A stretch of DNA of 64,000 bases from assembly GCF_965216485.1 (NCBI RefSeq), contig NZ_OZ244162.1, positions 1,364,001 through 1,428,000 on the forward strand, written 5' to 3'. The notes beneath the pieces are model-generated. The model did no database searches. It worked only from the letters and a program-made list of their open reading frames with translations, and was not told the DNA's origin. Shown piece after piece: positions 16,245-24,637 of the stretch. Positions within the stretch are counted from its first letter, which is position 1, and every line of letters starts with the position of its first letter. The position numbers and the translations under genes were made by a program. This DNA comes from Algiphilus sp965216485 (lineage in GTDB: Bacteria > Pseudomonadota > Gammaproteobacteria > Nevskiales > Nevskiaceae).

Positions 16245-17417
16245 ATGGCGCAGTCACCGCCGCGCTGGATATTGCCGGCCATTGTGGTCGGCCAACTGCT
16301 GGCCACCTCCGTCTGGTTTGCCGTCAATGCCGTCATCATCGATCTGCAACGCTACTGGGGCTTGAGCGGTGGCGAGGGGCTGCTGACCACGGCAGTGCAA
16401 CTGGGCTTCATCAGCGGCACCTTGCTGTTCGCAGTGCTTGGCCTGGCCGACCGCTTTCACCCGAGCCGCCTGTTCCTGGGCTGTGCCTTGCTGGCCGCGG
16501 TGTGCAATGCGCTGGTCATCGCCCTGATCGATATGCTCGGCGTGGTGCTGGGGCTGCGCTTTCTGGTGGGCTTCTTCCTTGCCGGCGTCTATCCCGTCGG
16601 GATGAAGATCGCCGCGGCCTGGTATCACGGCGGGCTGGGGCGCGCGCTCGGCTTTCTGGTGGGGGCGCTGGTGTTGGGAACCGCCTCGCCGCATCTGGTG
16701 CAGGCCCTGGGTGCGGACTGGCCCTGGCAGGGTGTGCTGCTGGCCACCTCCGTGGCGGCGGTGCTGGGTGGGCTGCTCGTCGCGCGAGTCCCGGAAGGAC
16801 CGCATCTTGCGCGCGGCGGCGCGGTGCGTTTCAGCGGCGTGCTGCGGGCCTTTCGCGTACCGGACTTCCGCGCGGCGGCCCTCGGCTACTTCGGGCACAT
16901 GTGGGAGCTCTATGCTTTCTGGGCCTTTGTGCCCGTCTGGCTGATGGCCTGGGGCGTGCAGGGCGCGGACCTGTCGCTGGCGAGTTTCGCCATCATCGCC
17001 CTGGGTGCGGTCGGCTGCGCAGGCGGCGGTTACCTGGCCGCGCGGGTGGGCAGTGGGCGTGTCGCCCTTGGGCAGCTCGCGGTATCCGGCAGCTGCTGTC
17101 TGCTATCCCCGCTGTTGTTCTTCGCGCCACTGCCGCTGCTGCTGGGATTTCTGATGCTGTGGGGTTTGACGGTAGCCGGCGACTCGCCGCAGTTCTCAAC
17201 ACTGAGTGCGCGACACGCGCCTCCTGCCGTCGTTGGTTCGGCGCTGACGCTGCTCAACTCCATCGGATTTGGTATCACGGTGGTCAGCCTCAGCCTGCTG
17301 GAGGCGCTGCAGCACCTGCTGCCGCCGGCATGGCTGCTGTTGCCGTTGGCGCTCGGGCCCTGCATCGGGCTCGTCTTTGGGCGCCACTTGCTCCGCCGCG
17401 AGGTGCCCGTGGCCTGA
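16245..17417 (+). CDS. MFS transporter
   Basis: This 390-residue protein has 12 predicted membrane segments and the major facilitator pattern, including a loop 2-3 motif (GLADRFHPSRLF) after the second helix. A QYWGLSGGEG-like stretch (ATG start MAQSPPRW) begins the first periplasmic loop. The substrate is unknown, and no enzyme gene is coupled to it. Its TGA stop forms the left arm of a hairpin shared with the convergent lipoprotein gene. Confidence 0.85.
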   Translation: MAQSPPRWILPAIVVGQLLATSVWFAVNAVIIDLQRYWGLSGGEGLLTTAVQLGFISGTLLFAVLGLADRFHPSRLFLGCALLAAVCNALVIALIDMLGVVLGLRFLVGFFLAGVYPVGMKIAAAWYHGGLGRALGFLVGALVLGTASPHLVQALGADWPWQGVLLATSVAAVLGGLLVARVPEGPHLARGGAVRFSGVLRAFRVPDFRAAALGYFGHMWELYAFWAFVPVWLMAWGVQGADLSLASFAIIALGAVGCAGGGYLAARVGSGRVALGQLAVSGSCCLLSPLLFFAPLPLLLGFLMLWGLTVAGDSPQFSTLSARHAPPAVVGSALTLLNSIGFGITVVSLSLLEALQHLLPPAWLLLPLALGPCIGLVFGRHLLRREVPVA

Positions 17418-17435
17418 GGGCGGGCCGCGCCCTCA
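17415..17435. terminator. Hairpin built from both convergent stop codons
   Basis: TGAGGGCG (17415-17422) and CGCCCTCA (17428-17435) form a perfect 8-bp stem with a 5-nt loop. The left arm begins with the TGA of the MFS gene and the right arm ends with the complement of the TGA of the lipoprotein gene. It probably acts as a terminator in both directions. There is no T-run. Confidence 0.55.
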
Positions 17436-17780
17436 GCGGTTCGGGTTCTCGTAGAAGACGTAGGGCGTTGAGTAGTCGCTGATCTCGAAGTAGACCTTCT
17501 TCTCGTTGTCGTCGATCTGGCCATTGAGATTGGCGTCGAGCACACCGTAACCGTAGCGGTAGGCGCGCAGGCCTCCGCTGCCGGTGCCCTGGCTGGAGGT
17601 GAGCTTGTCGATGTCCAGGAAGCGGCGTACCACCTTGTCGCCGGCATAGATCTCAAGCACGCCGTTGGTGCCGGTCCAGTTCTGAATTGACCGGCCGATC
17701 TTGTTCTGCGATTCCTGGGTACAGGCGCTGGCGGCGAGGGCGATGGCGGTGACGAGGCCGATGCGTGTCCAGTGCGGCAT
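17433..17780 (-). CDS. Lipoprotein of unknown function
   Basis: The 115-residue product has a signal peptide and lipobox (AASAC, Cys about 20). The mature domain of about 95 residues contains a possible EF-hand-like Asp-rich stretch (VLDANLNGQIDDNEKKV), which resembles a calcium loop, within an otherwise beta-rich sequence. I do not recognise the family. It lies 83 bp downstream of sbtB on the same strand and could be cotranscribed with it. Confidence 0.7.
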   Translation of the reverse strand: MPHWTRIGLVTAIALAASACTQESQNKIGRSIQNWTGTNGVLEIYAGDKVVRRFLDIDKLTSSQGTGSGGLRAYRYGYGVLDANLNGQIDDNEKKVYFEISDYSTPYVFYENPNR

Positions 17781-17863
17781 GGGCGAGGCTCCTGTGGTCG
17801 TGATCGCGGCCCCGAGTCTGCCACCGTTGCGGGGCAGTCGTAGTGGGCGCCGCTCTAGGCGTC

Positions 17864-18187
17864 CTAGTCGCCGAAGCGCGAGCGGCGCAGGATCTCGACC
17901 TCTTCGAGGTAGACGATGCCCGAGTAGTAGGTGAACAGCTTGTCCGCCACCTGTTCGGCAATGCGCTCGGCGGCAGCGCGGTTGGCCAGGATGACCTCGA
18001 TCTTGACGATATCGAAGGCGTCACCCGCCACCGACGGGCGTGCGTGTGTGCGCACGCCGTGGCGGCCCTTGCCGCTGCCTTCGATCACGGTATAGCCGGT
18101 CGCGCCCTCGGCCTCGATGATGGCCACGATCTGGTCCTGGATCACCTTCTCGGTGACGATGGTGACTTCGGTTGCCTTGTAGGTCAT
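17864..18187 (-). CDS. sbtB: PII-like protein SbtB
   Basis: This 107-residue protein has the PII fold pattern: beta strand TEVTIVTEKVI, a T-loop region around GSGKGRHGVRTHARPSVAG (about 42-60), then FDIVKIEVILANRAAAERIAEQVADKL and a C-terminal strand. It starts 21 bp after the sbtA stop, the normal arrangement for SbtB, which binds adenyl nucleotides and gates SbtA. The C-terminus (RRSRFGD) lacks the Cys-containing redox loop seen in some cyanobacterial SbtB proteins. It acts at the cytoplasmic face of SbtA. Confidence 0.85.
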   Translation of the reverse strand: MTYKATEVTIVTEKVIQDQIVAIIEAEGATGYTVIEGSGKGRHGVRTHARPSVAGDAFDIVKIEVILANRAAAERIAEQVADKLFTYYSGIVYLEEVEILRRSRFGD

Positions 18188-18208
18188 GTGTGTGTGTCTC
18201 CGTGCGTG

Positions 18209-19216
18209 CTAGACGAGGTCGAAGACCAGCTCGCCAAGGGCAACATACAGCGGAATGCCGACCGCGATCGCCATCGGAGTTCCGATGCTGGTGGAGGCAC
18301 CAATGTATGCCGATGGATTCGCGCCGGGAATCCCCGCGCGCAAGGTCGGGGGACCGGAAATGTCGGAATTGGAGGAGGCCATTACTGCCAGCAGGATGAC
18401 CCCGCCGGGGCTGAGGCCCGTCGCGTAGTGCGCCACGACGCCCAGGCCGAAGGCCAGCAGACCGTGGATCAACGGAGCGAAGAGCGCGTAGACGGCAAAC
18501 CAGTGTGCGACGCGCTTGAGCTCGGCAAGCCGCGCCCAGGCCTCGATCCCCATGATCAGCATCAGCACCGACAGCAGCCCCTTGAACAGCGGATCGTAGA
18601 AGCCCTCGAACACCGGCTCGGGGCGGGTGAAGAGGCCGAGCAGCAGGCCCAGCAGCAGCGCTGAGAGGGCCGAGCCGCGCAGGCTGTCCTTGACGATGGG
18701 CCAGATCATCACCCTGTGATGCGTGCCCGACTGGCGCTGCTGGTGCACGCCGGCGAGCACGATGGCGAGCACCAGGGCCGGGATGTCCATGAAGGGATAG
18801 AGCGCCGGAATCCATGCCTCGAAGAAGATGCTTTCCTCGTCCAGCACCACCATGGCGGCGGCCAGCGTGGAGGCCGATACCGCGCCGAACAGGCCGGCGG
18901 TGGCAATGCCATCCTCCATCTTGATGCCTGGCAGTCGTGCCAGCGTCCAGCGTCCTATCAGGACGATGCCGCAACCGAGCAGCATCGCCCAGAAGGCCGG
19001 CAGCAGCATGTCGGCGAAGTTGCCGTCACGAATCTCCATGCCGCCTTCGAGGCCGATGCGCATCAGCAGCATGAAGACGATGAAGCGGTACACCGCGTCC
19101 GGGATGACCAGGCGGCTGCCCAGCGCTGCGATGAACATGCCCCCGAGCAGGAAGGCCAGGGTAGGCTTCTGCAGCTGACTGAGGAAGGTATGGGCGAAAT
19201 CGGCGAGGGCTTCCAT
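18209..19216 (-). CDS. sbtA: Sodium-dependent bicarbonate transporter SbtA
   Basis: This 335-residue protein has about ten membrane segments in two inverted halves. The family signatures GLFGAVSASTLAAAMV (about 106-122) and SSNSDISGPPTLRAGIPGANPSAYIG (shown in part: SSNSDISGPPTLRAG, about 282-296) mark the two crossing regions of the SbtA/DUF897 fold. SbtA is a high-affinity Na+/HCO3- symporter in cyanobacteria; many heterotrophs carry homologues. It is paired with sbtB and divergent from a LysR gene, which probably controls it. In a heterotroph the bicarbonate may feed carboxylases or pH control. Confidence 0.87.
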   Translation of the reverse strand: MEALADFAHTFLSQLQKPTLAFLLGGMFIAALGSRLVIPDAVYRFIVFMLLMRIGLEGGMEIRDGNFADMLLPAFWAMLLGCGIVLIGRWTLARLPGIKMEDGIATAGLFGAVSASTLAAAMVVLDEESIFFEAWIPALYPFMDIPALVLAIVLAGVHQQRQSGTHHRVMIWPIVKDSLRGSALSALLLGLLLGLFTRPEPVFEGFYDPLFKGLLSVLMLIMGIEAWARLAELKRVAHWFAVYALFAPLIHGLLAFGLGVVAHYATGLSPGGVILLAVMASSNSDISGPPTLRAGIPGANPSAYIGASTSIGTPMAIAVGIPLYVALGELVFDLV

Positions 19217-19274
19217 GCGGGCATCCTGATGCGGCGATGCCGGCTACCTTACGCACTGCAAACGATAAGTAAAA

Positions 19275-19292
19275 TTGATTATGACGAATCAA
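19275..19292. promoter_or_regulatory. LysR-type inverted repeat between sbtA and lysR
   Basis: TTGATT (19275-19280) and AATCAA (19287-19292) form a perfect interrupted dyad with a 6-bp centre in the AT-rich 98-bp gap between the divergent genes. Size and placement fit a LysR recognition site. Confidence 0.55.
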
Positions 19293-19293
19293 C

Positions 19294-19312
19294 TGTTCTA
19301 TAAATAAGAACA
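19294..19312. promoter_or_regulatory. Second inverted repeat next to the lysR start
   Basis: TGTTCT (19294-19299) and AGAACA (19307-19312) form a perfect dyad with an AT-only 7-bp centre, ending two bases before the lysR ATG. It could be the activation half-site of the same regulator or a translational control hairpin. Confidence 0.45.
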
Positions 19313-19314
19313 GA

Positions 19315-20202
19315 ATGGCCGGCAAGCTCAATTACAACCACCTGTACTACTTCTGGGTTGTGGCCCACGAGGAACACCTGACGCGTGCCGCCGAAAAGCT
19401 GTGCGTGTCGCAGTCGGCCCTCTCGGTGCAGATCCGCAAGCTTGAAGATCAGCTCGGCCATGCACTGTTCGAGCGCCGGGGGCGGCGCCTCGAGCTGACC
19501 GAGGCTGGCCAGCTCACTCTGGACTATGCCGACGCCATCTTTGCGGCCGGCAGCGAATTGCTCGGTACGCTGCGCGAGGCGGGGCGGGTCAGCCGTCGCA
19601 GCCTGACGATCGGGGCGCTGGCCACGCTGTCGCGTAACCTGCAGCGCCAGTTCCTCGCGCCCGTCATCGGAGACGCGGACATCAGCCTGGTGCTGCGCTC
19701 AGGCTCCTTGAACGAGTTGATGCACGCGCTGGAAACCCACAATGTCGACATCGTCCTCGCCAACCAGGTACCGCTGCGCAGCGATACCAGCGCATGGACG
19801 GTGTTCGAGATCGAGCAGCAGCCGGTTAGCCTGATCGGCGCCGCATCGCGCGAGGGGGAAGGCGGCACGCTGAAAGCGCTGCTGACTCAGCACCCGTTGC
19901 TGCTGCCGTCGCGGGACAGCGGCGTGCGCACCGGCTTCGACGCGCTGACCGTCAAGCTCGGCGTGCAGGTCGAGATCGCGGCGGAAGTCGACGACATGGC
20001 CATGATGCGCCTGCTGGCGCGCGAGAATATCGGCGTTGCCGTACTGCCGCCCATCGTCGTGCGTGACGAGCTGCGCGACGGCAGCCTCCGTGAGCTGGCT
20101 GTGTTGCCCGGCATCTCCGAGACCTTCTCCGCGATTACGCTGGAACGCCGCTTCCCGAATCCCCTGATCACCCGTCTGCTGGCTGCGCACGGCGTGACAT
20201 GA
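19315..20202 (+). CDS. LysR family transcriptional regulator
   Basis: This 295-residue protein has an N-terminal winged helix (about 1-60) of the LysR type: LNYNHLYYFWVVAHEEHLTR then AAEKLCVSQSALSVQIRKLE. A two-lobed effector domain follows. The N-terminal wording is closest to NhaR/CbbR-like regulators. It is divergent from sbtA across a 98-bp gap that holds two dyads, so control of sbtA-sbtB is likely. The effector could be a metabolite of carbon status or Na+; this is inference from the neighbours. Confidence 0.87.
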   Translation: MAGKLNYNHLYYFWVVAHEEHLTRAAEKLCVSQSALSVQIRKLEDQLGHALFERRGRRLELTEAGQLTLDYADAIFAAGSELLGTLREAGRVSRRSLTIGALATLSRNLQRQFLAPVIGDADISLVLRSGSLNELMHALETHNVDIVLANQVPLRSDTSAWTVFEIEQQPVSLIGAASREGEGGTLKALLTQHPLLLPSRDSGVRTGFDALTVKLGVQVEIAAEVDDMAMMRLLARENIGVAVLPPIVVRDELRDGSLRELAVLPGISETFSAITLERRFPNPLITRLLAAHGVT

Positions 20203-20253
20203 TCCAAGCGGGCACGCTGCCGTTACGCGCCGTCGAAAGGGCCAGGCGTCCGG

Positions 20254-21528
20254 CTATTGTCTGGATTTTTCGGCGACCCTGTCAGCCAGTCGCTGCCAGC
20301 GCAGGGCCCAGCTCATCATCTTGTCACCGGGGAGCGGACGGCTGATCAGATAGCCCTGAGCCACGTCGCAGCCGAGCGTGTCGAGCAGCGCCCAGTCGGC
20401 ATCGTTTTGTACCCCCTCGGCGACGACGGTCATTCCCAGGCGCTTGCCGAGGTCGATGGAGGTCGAAAGAATTGCGCGCAATTCCTCGTTTTCGGCGGCG
20501 CCGTCCACGTACTGACGGTCGATCTTCAGTTCCGTGAAGGGTAGCGAGCGCAGCCGCGACAGTCCCGATTCGCCGGTGCCGAAATCGTCGATCGACAAGC
20601 CGAAGCCCCGCATGCGAAAGCGGGCGCATACGTCCAGCAATTCCGTGGCATTGGCCAGCTCGGATTCGGTGATTTCCAGTGTCACCTGGGATGGGCTGAG
20701 GCCGTGGCTGTGTGCCACGGCCTGGACGTGCTCGGGAAGGTCCAGTCGGCGAATGGCGGAACTGGACAAGTTGATGCCGATGTTGAGACGAAGCCCCTCG
20801 CGCGCCCAGGCCCCCGCATCGCGCAGTGCGATCTCGATGACCTGATAGGTCAGGTTTTCGATGTGGCCGCCGGCCTCGCTCGATTCGATAAAGGCATCGG
20901 GTGCAATCAGACCGCCCTGGGGGTCGCGCAGGCGGACCAGCGCCTCGGCGCCGACCACGTGGGCGCTATCGACGCGGACCTTGGGTTGGTAGTGCACCAC
21001 AACCTGCTTGTTGCTCAGCGCCGTATTGATCTCGGCATCGGTCATCGGCAGATCGCTGACCTGCATGCCCTTGCGCCGAAGATCATGGAAACGGGACAAC
21101 GCGCGGCGGATATCGGCCTCGGTGAATGGCTTGCCAAGCACACCGAGCACGGTCATGCCCAGTCGCTGTGCCATTTCCGAGACCGACAGACGCAGCCGGG
21201 AATCCAGCGAGGAAATGGTCAGCACCGCGACACCGGGGCAGCGTTGGCCGACTTCGCGCAGGAGCTCCACGCCATCCATGCCCGGCATCATCAGGTCGCA
21301 GAAGACGAGGTCGATGGGCTCGGAAGACTCGTCGATTGCGCGCAGCGCCGCATTGCCATCCTCGGCGGTGAGTACCTCGCGAACGCCGATGTCCTGCAGG
21401 ATCGCCGTCAGGAAACGCCGGATTGCCAGCGCATCATCCACGACCAGGATGCGCAGCTCCCGGTCGGCTTTGTCGGGGAGCGGCTTGCGTGCCGATGGAC
21501 GTGCTTCGTGGCTGGTTTCACTGCCCAT
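20254..21528 (-). CDS. Response regulator with EAL c-di-GMP phosphodiesterase domain
   Basis: The protein has 424 residues. The receiver domain spans about 24-150, with the acidic pair Asp31/Asp32, phosphoacceptor Asp78 and Lys133. The EAL domain spans about 165-410. The catalytic set appears intact: Glu195-Ala-Leu (EALVRL), INLS, LEITESE, DDFGTG, ELKID and VAEGV. It should hydrolyse c-di-GMP when phosphorylated by a histidine kinase that is not nearby. It is convergent with the LysR gene and is a single-gene unit. Confidence 0.92.
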   Translation of the reverse strand: MGSETSHEARPSARKPLPDKADRELRILVVDDALAIRRFLTAILQDIGVREVLTAEDGNAALRAIDESSEPIDLVFCDLMMPGMDGVELLREVGQRCPGVAVLTISSLDSRLRLSVSEMAQRLGMTVLGVLGKPFTEADIRRALSRFHDLRRKGMQVSDLPMTDAEINTALSNKQVVVHYQPKVRVDSAHVVGAEALVRLRDPQGGLIAPDAFIESSEAGGHIENLTYQVIEIALRDAGAWAREGLRLNIGINLSSSAIRRLDLPEHVQAVAHSHGLSPSQVTLEITESELANATELLDVCARFRMRGFGLSIDDFGTGESGLSRLRSLPFTELKIDRQYVDGAAENEELRAILSTSIDLGKRLGMTVVAEGVQNDADWALLDTLGCDVAQGYLISRPLPGDKMMSWALRWQRLADRVAEKSRQ

Positions 21529-21793
21529 GGCATAGAGTCGAGGAATCGTGCCGCTATTATCGACCGCGCTCCCTGCAGGGTTAAGCGTGGGCCTCTACCG
21601 CTTGTCAGGGTGATGGTGGCGCCTGGAAGTTCACGGCCTGTCGAGGCGGTCGCAAAAAACTTGATGGCTGTTGAAGGAAGGGGCATCTCGCATGACGTCC
21701 AGATGTTTACCGCCGCAAATAGTGCTCTGCGGGGGAAGTAGCCAGCCAGTTGCAGCTAGCATGCATGTCGCGTGAAGCAGAGGTGCGAAGAAC

Positions 21794-22591
21794 ATGCATG
21801 CGTTGCAACCAGGAGCCAACGGGACCGGTGAGGGGCTGCGCTGCACAGAGTTCCCACCCGGACCGGCTGCGGCCCGGATCATTGACCGTTGGTACCTGGT
21901 GGAGAACGATGGGCAGCACGCGCTGCCGTTCCCGGTGGTTGCCGATGCCACGGGCGACCTCCTCTTCGACCTCGATCATCCGGGGCGAGTCGCCGTCATC
22001 CGGTCGATGCGACAGCCATTTTCGCTATGGGTCCCGCCGGGTACCCGATGTCTTGGCGTACGGATGGTGGCGGGCGCATTACGACGCTGGGAGGGCTTTG
22101 AGGGGGCGTGTTCTGACGGCATTGTGCGTTTGCTGGCCCCTAGCGGCAGTGCTTTCCATGCGAAGGAGTGGGTTCGCGCTTCGGACCCCATTCAATTCGC
22201 GCGTATGCTGGAAATGCGCATCGTCGAGCGGGTCAGTTGCTGCCCGCACCATCCACTGGTTGCCGCCGCGATGGAGCAGCTACATGCGCCGCAACACTCG
22301 CGTCTTCCTATCGAGGCGCTGGCGCGCGGCATCGGCGTGTCTGATCGGCAGTTGAGGCGCCTGTTTCTGAGCGAGGTGGGCGTCACACCGGTGGCATTCC
22401 GACGCATTCGGCGCATGCAGACGGCACTTGCCATGCTGCGGCGGGGGTCGATTCCCATTGTCGACGTCGCGCACGGCAGTGGCTATGTCGATCAGGCGCA
22501 GATGACGCATGACTTTCGAGTGCTTACCCGGATGCCCCCGGGGCATTGGCGTGTCCGTTTTCAACAAGACGCGGTGCAGCAAGACAGGTAG
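21794..22591 (+). CDS. AraC family transcriptional regulator
   Basis: The 265-residue protein has an N-terminal sensor domain of unrecognised specificity (about 1-150) and a C-terminal AraC double helix-turn-helix (about 165-260). Typical stretches are LARGIGVSDRQLRRLFLSEVG (GIGVSDRQLRRLF shown) and VAHGSGYVDQAQMTHDFR. A small membrane protein gene follows 32 bp later and may be cotranscribed or regulated. The 265 bp upstream contain no gene or clear promoter that I can see. Confidence 0.85.
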   Translation: MHALQPGANGTGEGLRCTEFPPGPAAARIIDRWYLVENDGQHALPFPVVADATGDLLFDLDHPGRVAVIRSMRQPFSLWVPPGTRCLGVRMVAGALRRWEGFEGACSDGIVRLLAPSGSAFHAKEWVRASDPIQFARMLEMRIVERVSCCPHHPLVAAAMEQLHAPQHSRLPIEALARGIGVSDRQLRRLFLSEVGVTPVAFRRIRRMQTALAMLRRGSIPIVDVAHGSGYVDQAQMTHDFRVLTRMPPGHWRVRFQQDAVQQDR

Positions 22592-22623
22592 CTTGCGCCT
22601 TCCCACTCTCGTGAGGCTGGTGC

Positions 22624-23034
22624 ATGTCGAACATCATTCGTCTTCTCTGGATCAAGATTCTGGGCACCGCCTGCTTTGCTGCCCTCCCCATGCTGCTCGC
22701 ACCGGAGAACTTGTATCTCTGGCTCGGCTTTCCAGCCATGCCGACCATGCTGTTCCTTCGTCTGTACGGTCTGTCGACGCTCGCGCTATTGGTTGGCTAC
22801 TACGGCGGCATCGAAGCATGTCGAGCAGGTCAGTTCCCCCGTGCGGCGCTCCGCATGGGCCTGGTCAGCAATGCGACCCAGGGGGCAGCGCTTCTGCTTG
22901 CGGGCGCGCTGGGTGTGTATGCGAGCTGGGGGTTGCTTGCCCAAGTCATGATGTGGTCGCTTGGCGGCTTCATCGCGGGGATCGCGGTGGCGATTGGCTG
23001 GACCCTCGTGCGCGCCCCAAGCCATTCACGCTGA
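22624..23034 (+). CDS. Four-helix membrane protein of unknown function
   Basis: This 136-residue protein is almost entirely hydrophobic and has four predicted membrane helices with short polar turns (for example RAGQFPRAALRMG between helices 2 and 3). I do not recognise the family with confidence. A GAGG stretch precedes the ATG. It follows the AraC gene closely, so it may be that regulator's target. Its TGA stop lies in the left arm of a hairpin shared with the convergent VOC gene. Confidence 0.7.
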   Translation: MSNIIRLLWIKILGTACFAALPMLLAPENLYLWLGFPAMPTMLFLRLYGLSTLALLVGYYGGIEACRAGQFPRAALRMGLVSNATQGAALLLAGALGVYASWGLLAQVMMWSLGGFIAGIAVAIGWTLVRAPSHSR

Positions 23035-23062
23035 GACGCGTCATCGGCGGGAGCTCAGCGTG
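23027..23062. terminator. Hairpin covering both convergent stop codons
   Basis: CACGCTGAG (23027-23035) and CTCAGCGTG (23054-23062) form a perfect 9-bp stem with an 18-nt loop. The stop codons of the membrane protein (23032-23034) and of the VOC protein (23055-23057) lie inside the two arms. It is likely a bidirectional terminator. Confidence 0.55.
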
Positions 23063-23474
23063 CGAACAGCATGGCCTCGGGTTCAGCGAAGCCCTTGAAC
23101 TCGAGCGCATTGCCCGCCGGGTCGTACAGGAAGAAGGTGCCCTGCTCGCCGGGCGCACCTTCGAATCGGATGCGCGGGGCGATGACGAAGTGGACGCCGG
23201 CTTCTTGCAGCCGGTCCGCCAGGGCGCGCCACTGCGCCTTGGTCAGGACCACGCCGAAATGCGGTACCGGGACGGCGTCCCCGTCCACCGGGTTGTGCGT
23301 GGCGGACCGATGCGCGTCGGGGATCTGATGCACCACGAGTTGATGCCCGAAGAAGTTGAAATCCACCCAATGCGCCGCGCTCCGGCCTTCGATGCAGCCC
23401 AGCGTGTCGCCGTAGAAGGTCCGCGCCGCGGCGAGGTCGTCGACGGGAATGGCGAGATGAAAGGGGCAGGGCAT
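23055..23474 (-). CDS. VOC (glyoxalase/dioxygenase fold) family protein
   Basis: The ATG at 23474 (MPCPFHLAIPVDDL) gives 139 residues, a standard VOC length with two paired beta-alpha-beta-beta-beta modules. The N-terminal His (FHLAIPV), a mid-protein VPHFGVVL and the late LEFKGF Glu are at the positions of the VOC metal ligands, so a metal enzyme is possible. It lies 40 bp downstream of a nitrilase-family gene on the same strand. The reaction is not predictable from the sequence. Confidence 0.8.
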   Translation of the reverse strand: MPCPFHLAIPVDDLAAARTFYGDTLGCIEGRSAAHWVDFNFFGHQLVVHQIPDAHRSATHNPVDGDAVPVPHFGVVLTKAQWRALADRLQEAGVHFVIAPRIRFEGAPGEQGTFFLYDPAGNALEFKGFAEPEAMLFAR

Positions 23475-23514
23475 GGCGGTCGGGTAACTGGTGCCGGCTG
23501 AGCGACGCGTGGTC

Positions 23515-24555
23515 TCAGCGCGCCATGCCGCGATAACGCGCCGCACTGGCCAGACCGAGCGCGCGGCCGTGATCGCGGTAGTAGCGCTTGGCGCAGAGGT
23601 TCTGATGGTGCCAGTAGGCCTTCAGAAAAAGCGGTAGCTCGGGAATCCAGAAGCGCTCTTCAAGCGGTTGCACGGGTGCGATGGCCCCCAGCGTGACGTC
23701 GGCGACGACAATGCCGGGGCCTTCCTGCGCCTGGCGTTGAGCAAGCACGCGGCCCTCGGCATCGACGATCTGCGTGCTGCCGACGAAGGCCGTGTCGTAG
23801 GGTGGCGCCCAACGCAGACCGGGTGCCACCAGGAAGCCGGTGCGGAAGTGACCGCAATGCGATGCCTGCAGCACGGGTGCGCCGAGCCGCCGCGCGAACT
23901 CCGCCGGCGCATTCTCGGAAAGGTAGCGGTTGTACTGGCCGATGGCGGCGAGACCCCGGTCGACGGCGCGCCCCCAGTTGGAGGGCATCGTCCACCAGTG
24001 CGTGCCGGTCATTGCGACCTGGACCCGGCCCAGCATGCGGCGCACGGTCTGGGTGCGGATCAACTCCCAGCACACCGCCGCACCGACGCCGCCCAACTGG
24101 GTGTCGAAGACGCCGTCGTCGTTGCCAGGCCCGTAGAAGGCGTTTTCCCACATGGTGGGCAGATCCTTGTCGTGGCAGTGCACGCTGCCGTCGGGTTCGA
24201 CCAGGTGATAGCGATTGGCGATGGCGTCCCCGTCGGCGATCAGCATGGAGCCGCCAATCCAGCACTGGTGACGCGCCGCCAGTCGGCGAAACAGGTCCAC
24301 GGCCGCATTGTTGGGCGGCAGTACGGCCTCGTGGGCGCGCGGGTCGAAAGGCAGCCGCGAGGTGCAGAATTCCGGAACCGCAATCAGCCGGGCCCCTGCC
24401 TGGGCGGCCTCGTCCACCAGGGCCTCGATGCGTGCCAGATTGGTGGCGATATCGCCGACTTCGGCCTCCAGTTGTACGGCGGCGGCTCGGAGGGTGGCAG
24501 GTGGTGATATGGCGGAAGGGCTGCTGGACACGCGGGAACTCCTTGTCGGCATCAA
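23515..24555 (-). CDS. Carbon-nitrogen hydrolase (nitrilase superfamily)
   Basis: This 346-residue protein carries the Glu-Lys-Cys triad of the nitrilase superfamily: Glu62 in VPEF, Lys130 in HDKDLPT and Cys162 in AAVCWELIR. The core spans about 20-310. Such enzymes hydrolyse amides or nitriles or transfer acyl groups; which of these cannot be told here. The last 40 residues (YWHHQNLCAKRYYRDHG and following) extend beyond the usual domain. The first 20 residues are low-complexity and the true start may be a few codons downstream. The VOC gene follows in the same direction. Confidence 0.85.
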   Translation of the reverse strand: MMPTRSSRVSSSPSAISPPATLRAAAVQLEAEVGDIATNLARIEALVDEAAQAGARLIAVPEFCTSRLPFDPRAHEAVLPPNNAAVDLFRRLAARHQCWIGGSMLIADGDAIANRYHLVEPDGSVHCHDKDLPTMWENAFYGPGNDDGVFDTQLGGVGAAVCWELIRTQTVRRMLGRVQVAMTGTHWWTMPSNWGRAVDRGLAAIGQYNRYLSENAPAEFARRLGAPVLQASHCGHFRTGFLVAPGLRWAPPYDTAFVGSTQIVDAEGRVLAQRQAQEGPGIVVADVTLGAIAPVQPLEERFWIPELPLFLKAYWHHQNLCAKRYYRDHGRALGLASAARYRGMAR

Positions 24556-24637
24556 TCAAGTCAATGGATGCCCACCTTAGCGGGCACACGCGGCGTCGTG
24601 CGCGGAAGTGGGTGGCTGTGGCGGGCGCAGGTTTCTG

